In this document: one piece after another, positions 10,618 to 24,214 of the stretch | Layout: the number at the start of each line of letters is the position of its first letter | How positions within the stretch are numbered: the stretch's first letter is position 1 | NCBI GenBank assembly: GCA_026182355.1 | Contig: JAPFBL010000359.1 | Location: 248,001-312,000 of the forward strand | Direction: 5' to 3' | From: Hermatobates lingyangjiaoensis | Taxonomy: Eukaryota; Arthropoda; Insecta; Hemiptera; Hermatobatidae | DNA length: 64,000 nucleotides | The notes under the pieces: generated by a model | Databases searched by the model: none | What the model saw: the letters and a program-made list of their open reading frames with translations, nothing else | What the model was told of the DNA's origin: nothing | Position numbers and translations under genes: made by a program

Positions 10618-13600
10618 TTTCTAATACATTCATTCCCAACCAAAAAAGAATAAAAAAAGTACAGTTTTAATAATTTGGTTAAATTATTATAGCTATATTT
10701 TTAATTCATTCCAAATTGTAAAATCAAACAGGAAAATGACAAAATGGAGTTAGAAGGCCTTTTTAACATCGCATTTTTCTTCATTGGACACCATATTTCC
10801 AGAGTTCCTTTAGAGTTCACTAAAAAAATAACAATAATAACAATAACACTTTTTGTTTTTACTTTTAATTATAATTAAAACTACAACTATACTAGCGATA
10901 AGCATGTATATCAAGAAGGACGTAACCTAAATTCCCAATTTCTAACATTACTTTTCACAGTTCTTATTACTATTTAAATAAATCAATAACTGTAATACAG
11001 AAATAATGGACTGAATAAATTTAATTAAATTATAATCACTCTTCAGTATATTCACCCCATGTAACTAAAGTGTTGAACAGAGGCAGCAAAATGAACTTAA
11101 AGCAATGCTGGATAATGCAAAAATAACTTCCCAAACTGATTTTAATTATTCACATCACTCGGTTTTAAGCGCTATTCCCTTCCTGGGAGGCCTTGAATAT
11201 AATTGAAGAGTCGTAGAGGAAAAGGAGAAGCAAATTTAGAAATGTATTGAAGTGGCTCAAAGATTAAAAGACGTTGGTATAATAAATAAAAAGATTATTT
11301 GGGGGGGGGGGGGGGGGGGAGAGAATAGTTTTAAGGAATAAATATTAACTCTACTATATTCATTTTTGTTACATAGTCTAAATTATTTATAATAATAATA
11401 ATTGTGCAAAAGTAGTTGAACTTATTCAAGTCAGTAAAGTTCACAGAATAAACAAACCATTTCGCGTGAGTCGCTGATTTATTTTCAGAAACAAACCAGA
11501 GAAATATTTATTTGTATACATTTTTTTTATTAATTTACTATTTACAAACCTTTTTACCAATTATATTGTAGGATACCCACAATTTTCGACTTATGTTCAT
11601 TTGTTTTACATTTCTTAGATTTTACGCTCAAAAATTTTAATATTTTTTTAATATTAATATTTTAATTTTAATTTTAATATTATTTTAATTTTAAATATTA
11701 ATAATATTTTTATTTTAATATTTTTTTAATATTTTTATTTTAATATTTTTTTAATATTTTTATATTTAATATAAAGAAGCAACAAAAAAAAATTCAAAAT
11801 TATAAAAGAAAGCGTTTGTGTACATGAAATTGAATTTACTTCAAGTACATACTAACTTCAAGTACATACTTACAGTACACACTTACTTCAAGTACTGCCT
11901 AACGAAACTAAACTTGAATAAACTCATTTAATTGAAATTACATATGTATGTATTTTGCTTGAATTTAATATACATATTTGATATTAGGTACATTTACATT
12001 ATTTTACAATTTTATGTTTATGATACATGATTTAGGGGAGTTTTATAAGATACGGTAACTGAATGAATGTATATATAGTCCAGTATGAATGGTATATATT
12101 ATAAGAACGTACAGTAACGACTTACTTTCGGCCGTTCGGAACATAGCTAAAACGAATGTCGAGAATTGTCTGTACTAGAAGTAAATAATAAATGTATTCG
12201 GTAAAAATTACTCTTTTCAAAGATTAAAGGAGAAGAGAGCATTCATTTCAAAGGGACTATTACACAAAAAAAGTTTAAGAACGACTGATTTAGCCATTTT
12301 CATGAAAACACAATTTTCGGTAAAACCGTATGAAACATAGTGGATGCACTACATTTGTTTTCTACTTTATTTTTTAAAACTTTAAATGTAAGGGTTTATA
12401 GGGACTTCGTTCAAATTGAGAAACTATGTAAGGCTATAAATTTTAAAACTACTGGGAAAACTGTGTAGACAATTTACTTTTCATGACTACCACATAAATA
12501 AAAATTGATCCAAATTGAATTTTTTTAAATTATGGTTATTCTGATAATAACACTAAACGTTCTCGTTGAAAATTCTTAAAGGAATATTGACTAATAAATA
12601 TAAAAAAAGAGTTAATAATAATCTTTCACATAGATTATAACCCATGATTTCAATTATGGCATAAAGTAGAAAAAATTTTAACAATGTGGATCATCATATT
12701 TTAATATATAAGCTTTTATAAAGAGCTGATATTTTAAAATAAATTTAAACAAATATTTGCATTTTGCAGTGATTTTATATGTTAAGTGTTGAATAAAAAT
12801 GTTTATTTCATAAAGACCGTAAAACAGGAAGCCATTTAGCCTCCCTCCACTTATTGATTATTGATGCCTCTTTGATCGTTCAGATCAAGTGGTTTCTTAT
12901 TCTGAGTTGGTTTTTTAATGGGAATCATCATTATCCATAGCCTGATATGAAAGCCGTTAGCTAATACCTACTCCTAAGTCATTTGCTTTAAATCCTGGGA
13001 TCCTGTTTAAAACTTGCCTGGTAGGTAGGTCAAAACTTGCCATTAGATAGCATATCCCAATCTCTCAGTATTTCTAAATATTAACTTTATCTTAAATTAT
13101 ATATCTCTTATTAATAAGTTATTTAAAGAAACATGGACACTGCGCTCTAAATTCCTTATCATCTAAGTCACGAGCTTTAAATGAAGCAAAGAGTAATTTT
13201 AGCAAAATTAAACATCATATTTTTTTTTTTGAGCAAGGTATTATTTTTGCTCTATTTTAAGATAAACAGAGTTGATATCATGAACAAATTAATTAGTAAA
13301 TTAAATGTCCAATCATTGCATTAAACACGAGTTTATAGCACAGATTCAAACAAAGTTTTTAGCAAACTTGTACATATTTTGAAAGAATAAAACCTAATAT
13401 CCGGAACTGTTCTTTTGAAATAACTTTGTTGACCAATATGTGTGTTTAAACATTACTTTTCTCTTTATAAACTATTATCTCTAGTAACTTAAATAATTAC
13501 AATCATTAAAAATTTGATGTGAGTATTAAACAAAAAAAAAATTGTGGAAGTTTTTAAAGAGTAATGGTCAGTTTTGTATTTAAATTTTAATATTTATTTG

Positions 13601-14245
13601 TGTGAATCAAAAATTTTGTAAATACAATACTCATCACACTACTTGATAAATTGTAATAAAATTAAACACAAAAGTAACACTCTTTAGGAAAATTAGCTGT
13701 ATTGATTCTAAAAAATGTTGATTTAATAAAAAAAGGGGCGTTAAGGTTATTGCGAATTCAAAAAAATATACCTTTTTTATTTTTGTCTCACAAAATACTA
13801 ACACCGAACCTTAAATCCGTCCCATTGACATTTCCCTCAATTGATATGATAGAGAAAAAATGTGCAATGAATTGGGTTGATAAGAGGATAACTATAAAAA
13901 CGTACAAATGTACTTAAAATAAGATACTCTGCTTGACAGTTTGTTCACAATAACTTTGGCAACTTTTTTATCAGAATCAAAGTGAAAAAATTTCAGTTTA
14001 ATTCATTAAAATTATTAATTAATTATTTAATTAAAATTAATTCATTTTAATTCATTAAAAAATAGTAAAATGCTTTAAAATTTTACACTCTATTTAACAT
14101 TTTTAATAATTTAAAACGTTTTTTCAAAATTATATCTGTAATATCTGAAATATGCATGTCTGTAGCGTCTTGATGGGAATTTATTTTCGGCAGTAAAAAT
14201 ACATTATTATTCTTGTATTTTTTCAATTAGTTAAATAATAGTAAA
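10618..14245. other. AT-rich stretch with poly-G tract, no gene seen
   Basis: Contains a poly-G run at 11301-11319 and a low-complexity TTTTAATATT block at 11630-11770. A short tandem of ACTTCAAGTACATACTT lies near 11840-11880. No supportable gene is present; the short open frame at 13702-13917 has no recognisable motif. Confidence 0.5.
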
Positions 14246-14587
14246 ATGTTTATAAATCAGCACAGCACAATACATCTCGATATTAGCTTGAAATATAAAT
14301 ATTATTATACATGTAGTTATAAATTATTATATAATTTACCATGGTATAAATATCTACAATCATGGTATGAGAAATATTTTTTAAATATTTCATTACACAT
14401 TCACTTATTCATAAATGTAACGATTAGAGCACTGCATTGCTTTACATGTTTACATAAGCGAACTCATCATGCTTGCTGTGTATTGGATAACTTTGGTCCT
14501 ATAGTCTTCAAAAACTGCATGAGGTAGTGACTTTGTATTTGGTTAACAAAAGTTAAACTTGAAATTATAGTAAATTATGGCAATTAG

Positions 14588-14854
14588 TGCTACTGCATTA
14601 CTGAACGTTTCTATCAGAAATGCACTTATTTTACTAGCTGCAGTATACCAAACGACCTTTTTCCGGAAACTATGTCTTTCTACACTGACAATAGCAAAAT
14701 TGAAAACATTTTTGGTTCAGCGTTCGTCATGTAGAATTCGAAAAAAAAATTCAAGTACATTAGAGGCGCATATAAAGTAACGAAACTCTGTTCAATAAAA
14801 CAGGAGTATATGATGCTTTGCTTGAACACAGAACAGATACTTACAACCAGGTAA
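14588..14854 (+). pseudogene. Non-LTR retrotransposon RNase H remnant (N-terminal half)
   Basis: A single frame runs from 14588 to TAA at 14852, with one internal TAG at 14732. Before the TAG it contains FYTDNSKIENIFGSAFVM. This resembles the first RNase H block of I- and Jockey-like elements, which typically has Y-T-D-G-S-K followed by G-x-x-F/V; the Asp of TDNSK would be the first catalytic residue. After the TAG come KKKFKY and LCSIKQEYMML, resembling the block with the catalytic Glu. Reverse transcriptase is not visible upstream. The assignment comes from motif reading only. Chance similarity is possible, but two motifs in the right order and spacing make it reasonable. Confidence 0.45.
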
Positions 14855-15578
14855 TTTGTAACTACTTATTTGTTTATTATTTGTAAGAAACAATGTCAGA
14901 TTTATATTAAAGTGAAATAACGATAAAGTTATTGAGAAGAAGTAATAGTAACTTTAGTAATCCAATCCATTAAACGCAATATAAATCAAATAAGAGACCC
15001 TGGTAAATAAATAAAAATATAATAAGTTAAAAAAAAACAAATGGGTTTTTCTGAAAATGAGCTAACTGATTTAAAACATAAGAAGGAACTTGGACTATAA
15101 TCTACCCATAATCGATAATAAACAACTCATCTCGTATTTAAAATACCTATTGAGGGCAGTAAGCTTGAAGAAATAGGGAAAGCCTTGGGGAAATACAGGA
15201 AAATGAACCACAAGAAAAAAAATACTTTCCCACTGTTATTAGCATCTGAAAGACCATCACAGACAACCATTACAAAACACGTACCAGGCCTTTCAAGCAA
15301 TATCTACACAGAAAGAAAATCATAAAATCTCCAGCCTATCCTTGGAAATGCGAGATAAGTATTTATCTAACTTTGTGTAATATCCCACAACCGGCGATAT
15401 TGTTTCGGTATCCTATCAAGTCCTAACCCCTATATTCTGACCTAATTCACAAAAATGTTAGAATATTTTCTGTAAAAAATTTTTTGTAAAAAGTTTGATT
15501 TAAATTTATTATTATATAGATTATTTCTATTATTAAATAATGTAAATTAACAGATTTATAGCCTAAATATTTCAAATA
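14855..15578. other. AT-rich stretch, no gene seen
   Basis: The stretch between the RNase H remnant and the Tigger-like element holds no further readable coding segment. Confidence 0.45.
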
Positions 15579-16090
15579 CAGTGGATTCCGCTTAATTGGG
15601 ACAGCCGCTTATTTGGGAAAAATCTCAAAGAACGGAATCCACACTATGAACTACAATTGTAAATTTGTATGTTTAATTAGGACAACATTCCGCTTAATTG
15701 GGAAAGTAAATTTAAGATAGTACAGTAGCGTCCTGATTAACCGAGTATGTTTTAACTGAGTTCCGGTTTAACCAAGCCGGTGAAGCGGCAAAACATACAC
15801 CACCCCCTTCTAAATCCCGGGAAAGCCAGAAAGGCGGCTTCTTTCTGAACCCGATACCCGTGTTTTAAAAATCCGCAGCTACCTCATGTTCACATTTGCT
15901 ATCTTTTCCATCTGAGCCAGTGCAGCGGCAAAACAAACACCCCCCGCCCCCTTCCAATGCTTAATGGCATTGTTCCTAAAACCAATCAAATGAATTTCCA
16001 AAAAAAATGTGAAATTCGTTTAATTGGGAGCCGCTTAATTGGGACAAAACGCCTCGGTCCCGATGTGTCCCAATTAACCGGAATCGACTG
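15579..16090. mobile_element. Tigger/pogo-like non-autonomous DNA transposon
   Basis: The left end starts CAGTGGATTCCGCTTAATTG. The reverse complement of the right end starts CAGTCGATTCCGGTTAATTG. These are imperfect inverted ends, and the element is flanked on both sides by TA (15577-15578 and 16091-16092). CAGT ends with TTAATTGGGAC inside and a TA target are typical of pogo/Tigger elements. The interior repeats the terminal motif several times (near 15670-15710 and 16020). It also contains a second TACAGT-type end at 15721, followed by two related blocks with GCGGCAAAACA (near 15785 and 15912). No transposase is visible. Confidence 0.7.
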
Positions 16091-16092
16091 TA

Positions 16093-17382
16093 TATAATAT
16101 ATGTAGCATATCTTATTGCAATCATTGATACATATATATATATATATATATATTGTATTATAAAACATGTAATATTAATGTGGAACATGCTAAAAAAAAT
16201 TGTAAAGGAAACAATTGTTGATGAGAAATATTGAAAAACTTTCTTCATCCTTGATTATACCAGTATAATTCTTATAGTATTATATCAATTTGATTATAAT
16301 AAAATATCTAACTATTCATAAATTTAAATTTTATAAAACATATTGTTTGAATATGATTATTGCATGATAAAAATTGCATGCATTTTGAATATTGTAAAAG
16401 AAAATCTTTGAAAAAAAAAGTAATTATCATGTTTTAGCTGTAGTAATTCCAACCATAACTAGATTCCACGATAGCGGTATATCAATGTTCTATTTTCAAC
16501 AGTAAACTCATTTAAAACATCATATTATTGTACAAAATATGTATTTATTGGGCGTTTGCTTATATATTTTTAATTTTTTTTTTAATTTAGAAAATATAGT
16601 TTTAAAATATCTTTAAAAAATAGTTTAACATATCTTTAAGCCTTAAAACAAGAATACGTCTGACTCTATTTCGTCTGGCTATATCCAAATTGAGTTTTCC
16701 GTTTTTATAGCTATATTAAATTTTGCGGTACTCAAATTTTGTAGAAATTTGTTTGATATCATACTCTTTATTCAGAGTTTTATGAAAAGAAAAAATTAAG
16801 ACTCTTAGCTAACTCTTCTGGGAGCTAAAAGTTTTTCTCAAAAATGCGGAGGTGTAGCTGACGCGATTAGGTAAGTGATTTGGCATCGTCAAAGTCATCA
16901 AGCCGGCTATATGTAACTTTTCACAGCTGTCAGCTATTAAAAAATCAATCAGTGTTACTTCCTGTTGATGTATATTTCAATTTATTGACTTGTTTGTTTA
17001 TCTATTTGATTTATTTTAATTATAAAAAAACATAAATACAAAATAAATATATTTATTTTCTATTTAAAATATGTTTAAAATTTCTGATTCATATTCATTA
17101 TAAATTATATTTTTCATTTTATATTTAATTTTTGAATAAATATTGTAAATTTATTCATAAGCCTTAAAATTAATTTTTATTTAAAATAAATACGCTTAAA
17201 TAATATTTTAAAATAAATATATTTAATAAATATTACAACCGAATTTGGTGATACTGTTCATTAAAATAATAAATGTCCTGAATTTCTATAAAAACTAGAT
17301 TTTTGTAAAGATATACTTATTTTTCAGTCTAATATCAATGGAATTGACGTTCGTGTGTGACTTTGTGTAACTGTCGACAACC
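16093..17382. other. AT-rich stretch, no gene seen
   Basis: Begins with a (TA)n tract at about 16130-16152. The block 16990-17230 is almost entirely A and T. No gene is supported. Confidence 0.5.
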
Positions 17383-17641
17383 ATGCGAACACCAATTGTG
17401 AGAAAGGGAGCAACGAACTCTACAATGTATCGTCAACGAACCACAACTAGTATCAATCTCTTCGGCAACCAATTATTAAAGGAACACCTCAACACTGGTA
17501 ATTAACCTCTGAGAATGATATCACATAGGGAGTCACGCCAGTTATGTTTTAGAATAAACAATCTTCAGGTTGATATTTTTCAAAAGAATTGCAAACAAGA
17601 AATCAATTATTTTGAAAGCATTTATACATATAATGAAAAAT

Positions 17642-17898
17642 GAGCCGCTTATTTTGAAAGTGGCCTAATTCCATTTATGTTAAAATCGAGATATTTAAGG
17701 GTTTGCGTTTTACAAAATTTAAAAATATTGTCATTTTATTTATCAACTAATTTTTGTTATAAAAAAACTTAGTAATTTTAAATAAATTTTGTACAATTTG
17801 ATGCAAAAGGTAAAGATAACGTAAAAATGTAATTATTTAAATAGCTAGCTAAATTTTTTTGGAAAATGGAATTAGGCCACTTTCAAAATGAACGGCTC
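17642..17898. mobile_element. MITE with about 35-bp inverted ends
   Basis: The left end, GAGCCGCTTATTTTGAAAG then TGGCCTAATTCCATTT, matches the reverse complement of the right end, GAGCCGTTCATTTTGAAAG then TGGCCTAATTCCATTT, with two differences. The interior is AT-rich and non-coding. The flanking target duplication is not clear because both sides are A-rich, so the superfamily cannot be named. Confidence 0.7.
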
Positions 17899-18398
17899 AA
17901 ATATCAAATGGTCCGATTATGACAATTTATCATAATTGTCATAATATGACAATTAATAATGACACTTAATGCGTGTTCAAGATAAGAACACGTAGAAATA
18001 CAAATCATAATAACAACACAAGTCACTTCAATATTTCGATCTCATTGCAATCAGGAGAAGAGGAGTTCTGCTGGGCTAGTAAACAGCAACTGCTAATTGC
18101 ATATATAAATGAACAAATTATATGGAAAACCGACAACCGTAACTCATTATTATTACAAAACATGAGTTACAGTTTTAACATGAGTTATAGTTAGATAGTT
18201 CAAGCAGTCAATCTAAAAGTATAAATATTTAAATAATATTTAAAATTTTATATTTAAATAGAGTTCTAAGTATAATTATTAATATTTTTTTAATTTGTGG
18301 AATTAATTAATTAATTAATTGTGGAAATTAATTAATAATTAATTCAATTTGTGGAACATCACCATAAAATTCTTAAAAACTAATGCTTTTGTTAACAG

Positions 18399-18575
18399 GT
18401 ATATCAACATGTGCACTCATTAACACTATCTCAACATGTCAATCATACAAAATGTAGACTACACACTGAACCAAGGTTAAGAGATTCAAACTCTGTATTG
18501 GAGGCAAACGATTTTGCTGATCAAGTCATCTTAGGAGCCAAAATAGTTTTAGATCCTAAGAATGCGCTGAAATAA
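18399..18575 (+). pseudogene. Open segment after a splice-acceptor-like site; possible RNase H C-terminal remnant
   Basis: A frame of 58 codons opens exactly after a CTTTTGTTAACAG acceptor-like sequence and ends at TAA 18573-18575. Its middle reads SVLEANDFADQVILGAK. This can be compared with the last RNase H block of non-LTR elements (H-x-G-x-x-x-N-E-x-A-D-x-x-A), where the Asp is catalytic. If so, it could be the other half of the RNase H piece at 14588-14854, separated by later insertions. Alternatives are a host terminal exon or chance. The His expected before the block is absent. Confidence 0.25.
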
Positions 18576-19318
18576 CAACAGTCGTTCTGTGCTTCCTCTA
18601 TTTATTCTCCTAATGATAGTTGTATCACAAATTAGAGATTCTACTATGCTTATCTATTGTAAATGTTTCTTTAGTTCATTTTTAAAACATAGTATATATA
18701 GTAAAGAGAATTCATTAAAAAAAGCTAAGGAAACTGAGCTCATTCAGCCTTTGGGGCCCAACAGAGTTTGAAATTGAAAATTTTAATTAATATTTCTAAT
18801 TAAATAATTTTGTAATAACATTTCTTTAATATTATAAAAGTATAAAACAATAAAGTTTGGAGATAGCATTATAATTATATGCTTGAAGTTTGATAGTTTG
18901 ATCTGAAGTTATTATTAACTGAATAACATTCACCGTGATCCAACCAAAAGGAAACTCTCTAAACTTGAACAGAACAAAAAAAAAACAGAAGACATAGCTG
19001 AGTTTAGAGATACCTAAAGTAAGACATTCCTCAGATAAAATATTACCTGAATTACGGGTCTTGGTAAAATGTTCTTTTGTTCGATAGAAATTCACGTCAG
19101 CATAAACATAAAGTAAGCAGTAAGTTATGAGTTGCAAACTAGTAAGAAATCTGCTATGTAGATTATTCAAGTAAGATTTAAGCTAAACCTGTTGAATGTT
19201 ATTTATTGATTTGTATTTAAATTTACTCAGAACTTAGTTCAGATTACACTGCTTTCCTTTTGAACGACATAAATTGTTTTGAATAAGACATAAATCAGAG
19301 ACAATTTTATCTGATTTG
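18576..19318. other. AT-rich stretch, no gene seen
   Basis: The minus-strand open frame at 18832-19170 (112 codons) is rich in Phe, Leu and Tyr from AT bias. It has no motif and no splice context. Confidence 0.5.
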
Positions 19319-19540
19319 TAGTTGTTTAGCGGGACTGATGGTTGTTTGAAGGGACCTGTTTAAGAAGATAATGTACGAGTGGGTACAATTAAGTGGATGA
19401 AGACATGACGAGGCTTTGAGGAGGCGGCACACGGCTGTAATTACGGGCCATCTTTTAGCAGGGATTTATCTGAGGCCAGGGCACCAAGACGGAGGTGTTT
19501 GGACCAACTGTCTTGTGGGCCGACCTTAACAGTCCGAGAA
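19319..19540. other. GC-rich island of unknown nature
   Basis: This block is far richer in G and C than its surroundings and contains GGCTGTAATTACGGGCC, with a central TAATTA homeodomain-type core. A plus-strand frame is open for 64 codons (19411-19602) but lacks a start and clean splice sites. The minus strand is interrupted in all frames. A conserved regulatory element or a very old exon is possible; conservation cannot be judged from one sequence. Confidence 0.3.
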
Positions 19541-20791
19541 TGTAAATATTTCTCAATGCATTTAAAACTGGATTCATGCCAAAAGGAATTGCTACTTTTC
19601 TAATTGTCATTTTACGAAGATTAGTTTTATTAATGATGTAATCAACAATTCATTACACCTCTATTTCTAAAAAGTGAGTTAAACCTTACTTAACAAAAGT
19701 TCTAAAACATCAACATACGATACTAAAGCAAACATAAATATTTATAGAAATCTTACAGATACGTACATTCTTAAATAGAATATTAAATAATCATTGATTC
19801 TATTAAATTCTATTTCACAAAATAATGAGACTGATATTTATTAATTTACGTACAGATCTTTTACAATAAGAAGTTTTTATTTATTTAGGTTAATATTAAT
19901 TAATACTTACTTAACCAATAAGCACACTTACTATAATAGTAATGATAATGATAATAAGTCAAACTAGATTGTGACAAAAGCAGATGAACAAACTGTAACA
20001 TTATAACTATACTGAAGGTTTAATTACTTTTTAAATTACCTTAAATCGCAATTAAAAAAATGTTCATTGCCATACAGACGATTGCACTTTATCATCATAC
20101 AAGACATTGGGGCATGGAACATAGTTTTAATCGGACCTTATATTCAAGAAAAGGAATCAATACATATAAAACATTTGTACCATCAAATTTTTCGCAAAAT
20201 AAAAATGTAATATAAATTTGAAAAACTAGAGACACTTTACTTCGACTTAAGTATGGAAGAAAAAATTAAATTAAATTTTGTAACTGTATATGTCCTTTAA
20301 TACTCGTAAGGAAATCAACTGAGAATAAATATCATGGATACAAAAGCAATGAGCGAACTGGTCTACGAGTTCTGGAAAACGCAAATGTATAGTATTTTTT
20401 GCTAATAATGAGGAATCAGCTGTATACCAGTGGTATTTCTAATTTTTTTTTTTAAATTTTTATCCTGACTGGTAACAATATTTTGCTGAAAACAAGTAAT
20501 ATAAATAAAACAACTGAAAGATTAAAACCCATGTTTCACTGATTCTCTCGATAATAGAAAATTACAGAGATGAAATCAAATTATTTATTTGCTTTATTTT
20601 TTAACTCTTCTTTAACCCTAAACATGTATAAATATAATTTTAATGCTCAAATTTGTGTTATACCCCCAGACTACTATGTAAATAATTTGAAATTTCTTAT
20701 AAATCATCAAGAAAAAATAAAAACATTTCTATATTACAAATTCATTTCGTATTTTGAACTACGAGGAGTAATAGTTTAATATACTAAGCAG
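19541..20791. other. AT-rich stretch, no gene seen
   Basis: Nothing could be assigned. The open frame 20570-20779 is AT-driven. Confidence 0.5.
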
Positions 20792-20932
20792 TCAATGTTG
20801 CTGGACTTTTTCAGGCTTGTCTGATCAAAAACTAAACTTTATTTTCGAAAATGAAAACATAAATTTTTTAAATGTTGGAACACAGCATTGTGTTTTTGAC
20901 CAGATAACCTACAGAAAGTCCAACAACATTGA
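20792..20932. mobile_element. Short MITE with about 40-bp inverted ends
   Basis: The left end, TCAATGTTGCTGGACTTTTT then CAGGCTTGTCTGATCAAAAAC, pairs with the right end, which read backwards is TCAATGTTGTTGGACTTTCT then GTAGGTTATCTGGTCAAAAAC. The total length is about 141 bp with an AT-rich interior. No transposase is present and the target duplication is uncertain. Confidence 0.65.
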
Positions 20933-23339
20933 TTGTATAGTGCATTTTTTATATTGTTAAAAAAATAAAATAGTAAAAATTATTAAACATGTAAATTGAG
21001 AAATGATTTTATATTAGAAAATTAGGAAGGGTACTTTAAACAAAATTAAGCATCACTATGGACCCAAAATATGAAGATTATCATTTACAAAAAACTAATT
21101 GATAACAATTTTGTTTGTTACTTACTATCATTTTTACGTCACTAAAAACGACATAAATAGCCACATTGGTAACGTAAATTCAAAAAATACATTTGAAATA
21201 AACAATTTGAATGAAAATAAATTATTTGTTTATCAGTTTTTTTGAAAATATTTCTATTAAACCAGCAATACATAAGAAACGTCTGATATTATACTATATC
21301 TTTGTCAAAAATTTGTAGAAATTTCAAAAACAGTGAGAATAAGAGAAATACTTTCGTAAGCTGTTCTGCCTAGTTTTAGCTATCATAAATGATAGTAATG
21401 ATTATTAGTAATTCTTTTGTGGACTCAAATTATTGTTGTTGATATCATGGTGGTTGATAGATCCTCTCGCAAAGATGGACAATGTTTAAAACCGGTCTTA
21501 CTATGAAGAAAAACTACTAGTTAAGATGCTTTATTCTTCATTAATTTTCCTGATAACTGTACATCTGCAAAAAGTTGTGTATGTCAGTATTTAATCAGTT
21601 GAGAATTTTTTCATAAACCTACATCATTTTTTTCTAAAAAAAATTATTTAGAAAAGAGAAACTAAATTTAAATATTAATTTAATGAATATATTAATTTAA
21701 AGTGAATTTTAATAGTTCTAATGAAATGTTCAAAATAGCTTCTTTTTTTTCAATTCTCTCATCATTTTTTCTTCATATTTTTTTACTTTTTCCTCTAGAT
21801 TTTGATCTTTATTTTGGGCTACAGAAAAATATACCAGCTGTATCTCCCTTTCATTAGTTCTATTTGAAATTCAAATTTAAAACAGTGCATTAGAACATTT
21901 GTCATACGATTTAGTAATTTGGCAGTAATATCATTTAGATTACTCTAAGAGAAAGTCACAACTACTTCAGTTATGTTTTGTCTTCTCCACTCTAAAGATA
22001 ATAACTGACTGATTATCTTTATAATTGTGAAGATAAGTCACACCAGACACTTTCTTCATGTAAATCCTAGCCAATTTTTTGAAACAGCACTCCAATTACT
22101 ACTCTTCTCTTTATATTCCTCTTCCTTTACACTGTTTAATATGTATTTATTTTGTCAACTGTATTAATCTATGTAGTAATTATAAATGGAATGCATTAAT
22201 GATATAATGAAATTCTTCTAACATAATTATAATAAAACTTTATAACGAAAAGAAATCAATAAAGCTGAATTGAGTAGAATAATCGAACTATAAAAAGTTA
22301 TATTTTATCGAACTATTATATCAAAATTCGATTATATAATCGAACTATATAATAGCCAACTGAATTAAATATAATAGAATTTTTAAAAATAGATTGCATT
22401 AACTTTAACAGAAACCAAGTAACATAGTCATAATAAACTATTCATTAAAATAACAAAACAATATTTAGTTTTGCAACAATTTACTAGAATAATAGCTTTC
22501 AAAAGCTTTTTTTTTTTAGAAAAAAAAAAAACAGTTGATATATCAGAAGAATTTTCAGAATTCATAAATTTAATCAAAATGAAATTTTTATTATTTAAAT
22601 CTATTCAAAATATTTTTGCTCTTTTTAACTAGGATAATTGCTTTTGAAAGCTCTTTTTTAGAAAAAAATAATCAGTATATTAGAAAATTTTTGAAAAATT
22701 CATAAATCTATTGAAAATAAAATTTCGCTATAATTAGTGTTTTGATGATGAATTTCCAACAATGTAGTGTATCAGTAAAAAGAGAAGAAAATGAAAAGTT
22801 GAAATTAGTTAGAAGAATACGAAATGCATTAGAAGAATCGACAATACTGTGTATATATATTAGAAAAGAATGAAGTGTACTTCTGTAGAAAAGTAATTAT
22901 AAGAATGTAGATACCCATCGATTAAGACAAATATAAAAATCCATTCTAAGAATGACAACTATGTATATCTCAAAGTTCAATCACTTTGACAATCCAGATA
23001 AAAGATTTAAAGATAATTTTATATAAATTTACACAAATCTGTAAATCTAGTAATAAAGATTTCGTTGTAATAGGGTTTTGTTTAGATTGAAATACTATAC
23101 AAGTCAGCAGAGAGTAAGCTGACCCAAATTGATTAGGTTTATCTCGACACTCTTACTGTCCGCCCACCGAAGGGACTGACCGACTTTTGCCCTCAAGAAG
23201 TCTCTAATTTCTATATACCAACCTTCCTTTTATATATATATATCAATCAATTTTTAACTTTATATTAAAATTTTATACATTTTATAGCAAAAGTATATAT
23301 TCAACAATTCATATCCTAACATAATGGTTACTTTTATAA
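20933..23339. other. AT-rich stretch with one diverged duplication
   Basis: Two diverged copies of a block of about 150 bp lie side by side at about 22480-22625 and 22628-22740, each with GATAATnGCTTTnnAAAGCTnTTTTTT and a poly-A run. No gene is seen. The GC-richer patch 23100-23200 is short and has stops in the frames I checked. Confidence 0.45.
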
Positions 23340-23749
23340 CTTACGTTTACAGCTTAAATAGGAATGTTCAACGGTAATATTATAAAGAGACATTCGTTTC
23401 ATTAATGTTATTTTATGTTGAATAAAATAAATGAAATATATATTCATTTAGGTTTTGTTAGTTTTAAATATATTTGATTGATTGATTTGATTAAATATAC
23501 CTTGAATTGATGGTTCATTTATTTACTTTTAAATTATTTCTTGTTTCATTAAATATACTTATTGTGTATATATCTTGATTCATATTAAGAATCTATATCA
23601 AACGCTTGGAGCATATAAGAGTTTTGTTTTCATGGCTTAGTACAAGAAATAGCATAACAGTTGTTCCAATCAATCATGCATATACATATTATTAAATGTT
23701 GCTATAATTTCTTAACTCTGACTGACAAAATGGGTCACGGATCGTCTAG
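23340..23749 (+). mobile_element. Helitron 3' fragment (same family as 7140-8082)
   Basis: Matches the 3' half of the 7140-8082 element: CATTAATGTTATTTTATGTT, TTAAATATATTTGATTG and the CTTGGAGCATATAAGA region. It ends with the TGAC/GTCA hairpin (23723-23737) and CTAG (23746-23749) before T. The 5' part is missing. Confidence 0.6.
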
Positions 23750-24214
23750 TTTAAGTATAAAACTTAGACTCATTGGTGAAAATATATAAAAAATTTAAAG
23801 AATCAAGGCAGAAAAGTTAATTTAATGGTTGTAAAATTGTAGTTTATATTTGTGACACCTTGTGACAAGCGATTGCAACTTTCACCAGGACAGAAAGATA
23901 GATACGGTATGTTACAATAAGCGTTTCGCAAAATATCATACTGAAGGACTGATAATATGCTGTCGCATATGATGGTAATGAGGTTGTGATGAAAAATGAT
24001 AATTATAATATTTATCAGTTTATTCTATCAAAATACCTATTCTTTAATAACGCTTTGCTTAATTCTTCCACATGTTATTAGCCCTGAAGGAGACATTAAT
24101 ATAAGTGAAAACGTTTACAAAAGAAGCTAGTTTTTACCCTACTACTTAAAGCATCGAAAATCTTATTTCTTGTGAATAGTGGGTCAAGAAAAGAAAATCC
24201 TTATATTTATCTAT

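Noticed and set aside
14246..14527. Cysteine-rich peptide that looked like a small secreted domain
   Set aside because: The cysteine spacing fits no family I can name and most of the frame is AT-driven. The neighbouring RNase H-like frame gives a better account of the region.
18832..19170. 112-codon open frame on minus strand
   Set aside because: Composition follows AT bias, with no motif and no splice context.
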